The notes below the pieces were generated by a model. That model was not told the DNA's origin. It made no database searches and worked only from the letters and a program-made list of their open reading frames with translations. Both the position numbers and the translations under genes were made by a program. Positions 62,578-64,000 of a stretch of DNA of 64,000 bases are shown here, piece after piece. This DNA is from Pagrus major (lineage: Eukaryota > Chordata > Actinopteri > Spariformes > Sparidae). Position 1 is the stretch's first letter. Each line of letters opens with the position of its first letter. The DNA is taken from the NCBI RefSeq assembly GCF_040436345.1, contig NC_133218.1, positions 8,663,539 through 8,727,538 of the forward strand, written 5' to 3'.

Positions 62578-62958
62578 TCTCCACCAAGGCAAAACAGTCG
62601 CTTTTCATTCAATCAAGGCTAATCCAATTTTGATGGCCATGTATCACATTGTACCAACTCACAGATAGCAGTCACCTGAATACGCCTGACTTTTTCATCA
62701 AGGTCCATGAATTATTCCCTGAGAAACGAACGAAAATTAAAAAAAACACTCTATCTTGCAATGTTAAAGAAAGTGAGAAAAAAAAATCCCTTTATCAAGA
62801 GCGGCACCAAAAGTTAATGGGGTCTATTATGGGCTGAGACGCATCCTCCATCCAAGTTTTGTTGAAATCAATTCAGTAGTTTTTGTGAAATCCTGCTTGC
62901 AAACCAACCAACCAACAAATGGATACAGGTGAAAACATAACCTCCTTGGTGGATGTAA
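62578..62958. repeat. Interspersed repeat with CCACCAAGG/CCTTGGTGG ends
   Basis: The left end CTCCACCAAGG and the right end CCTTGGTGGA are near-mirror images. The body contains AAGTTTTGTTGAAATCAATTC, TAGTTTTTGTGAAATCCTGC, AACCAACCAACCAACAAATG and GTGAAAACATAACCTCC. I know this as the end of an interspersed repeat found in many animals ('gtgaaaacataacctcctnggcgg'). It lies just right of the LINE in the itfg1 intron. Class not assigned; it does not encode protein. Confidence 0.55.
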
Positions 62959-63851
62959 TCAACACTGGTATACGAGTACAATATATTATTATTATATTTG
63001 TAAAGCTCCAGCTGAGAAATTCAAGCTGCAGTGTTTAATTCAGTGATCCCTTCAGGCTAATTATAAGTTCCTCTTGTTAGTCAGGACCAAGTGTTAAAGA
63101 CAGTTGTGTTAGGCCAGGCCAACTAACATTTATTCACTGCTTTAACATGGACACAAAGCTAGATGGACCCAAAGGTGGTGGATTAAGTGAGAAAGAATTT
63201 GAAAATAAATAAATGATATAGGGTGAACTTTATAGTCTACTAATTAAATTTGAGAAACCAGAAGAGAACAGATGTATCAAGTGTTTAATTAGACTTCTGG
63301 TGGGGAAGTAAACCTTTTAATATTCAATAACAGAGCCACAGGTAGAAAATAAAGTCACCTCAATTATCTATCATCTTGACAAATCCTTTTACTTTGAAGA
63401 AATTGAAATAAAAATGTGGAAAATATAGTAGTACAGTATAGTATAGTATAGTAGTAGTCAATAGTATTGAACCATCACAAAGCACCATACAAACACACAC
63501 ACACATTCTGTTCTTATGTGTATGTGAAAGGTCTTCAAAGGACAAGGCTTTATAAAGGAATAACACGTGTTTATAGCCAACAGCCCATTATCATCATCTG
63601 TGCATCAAGACACACAGGCAGGTGTGCTGACTGGAGGCGGCAGTGTTAGAGCCATAAGCTGAGAACAAGATGTGCAAAAGGCTATCAAAACACAAGTGGT
63701 TGTACAACATAAAATGCGATAAATGAAATGCAGTGTAAAGAACAGAAAGTCCAAATAGGAACAAGCGTTAGATGTCAGCTAGGGTAATAGTTGTAGACAC
63801 AATTGAATTGAATCAGGGAGTAATAACTACCTGCCTGGTGTTTTGTTTATA

Positions 63852-64000
63852 GAGGACAGTGGTGGAAGTATTTAGTTACTTTTACTGTAAAAGTATCAAT
63901 ACTCCACTACAAGTGAAAGTTATGTATTAAAAAGTTTAGAAATATTTTTAGAAAAATGCATAGAAGTACTAAGAAAGGCCACTTTTCTATTATAATTTGC
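63852..64000. repeat. Teleost interspersed repeat (tacttttact type), copy 2, cut by window end
   Basis: Begins GACAGTGGTGGAAGTATTTA, then TTACTTTTACTGTAAAAGTATC and ATACTCCACTACAAGTGAAA, the start of a very common fish repeat. The element runs off the right edge. Confidence 0.6.

Larger units (their letters stand above)
60491..64000 (-). other. itfg1 last intron
   Basis: No further itfg1 exon is recognised. The intron holds an L2-like LINE fragment (61441-62537), a second interspersed repeat (about 62578-62958), a TATAG-type short tandem near 63427-63455 and the start of a common fish repeat at 63852. Confidence 0.6.

Overview
This is a vertebrate nuclear locus, almost certainly from a teleost fish and probably a percomorph. 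Genes are split by GT-AG introns of tens to thousands of bases, and exon translations closely resemble vertebrate families. The introns carry repeat families I recognise from perch-like fish genomes. There are no operons, ribosome binding sites, CRISPR arrays or phage genes. Exon boundaries were read by hand from splice consensus and reading-frame continuity.

Layout, left to right. 1-4511 is non-coding and is probably an intron of slc7a10. 4512-8730 (+) holds the last eight exons of slc7a10, an Asc-1-type amino acid transporter whose 5' exons lie off the left edge. 14411-23365 (-) is a complete seven-exon lrp3, a CUB/LDLR-A membrane receptor, facing slc7a10 tail to tail. A tRNA-Thr(AGT) gene lies at 24625-24698 (-). 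26914-34926 (-) is a complete nine-exon dnaja2, a cytosolic Hsp40 co-chaperone. 38404-57547 (-) is a complete ten-exon neto2, an auxiliary subunit of kainate receptors. 60431-60490 (-) is the last coding exon of itfg1, whose other exons lie beyond the right edge.

The gene order joins two neighbourhoods that, as I recall, are separate in human: SLC7A10/LRP3 on 19q and DNAJA2/NETO2/ITFG1 on 16q. The genes do not form one pathway. slc7a10 and neto2 both act at neuronal membranes (glycine/D-serine transport and kainate receptor gating), lrp3 is a poorly understood receptor-like protein, and dnaja2 is housekeeping.

The spaces between exons contain a 5'-truncated L2-like LINE, a PIF/Harbinger-like non-autonomous element with a TAA target duplication, a long-inverted-repeat MITE, a tRNA-derived SINE-like repeat, several teleost interspersed repeats, microsatellites, a 59-bp tandem duplication and several hairpins. 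I found no convincing new biological system. The most interesting items are a 72-residue Gly-rich insertion in the Neto2 tail, a 10-nt neto2 first coding segment with upstream ORFs, and the Harbinger-like and long-inverted-repeat elements.
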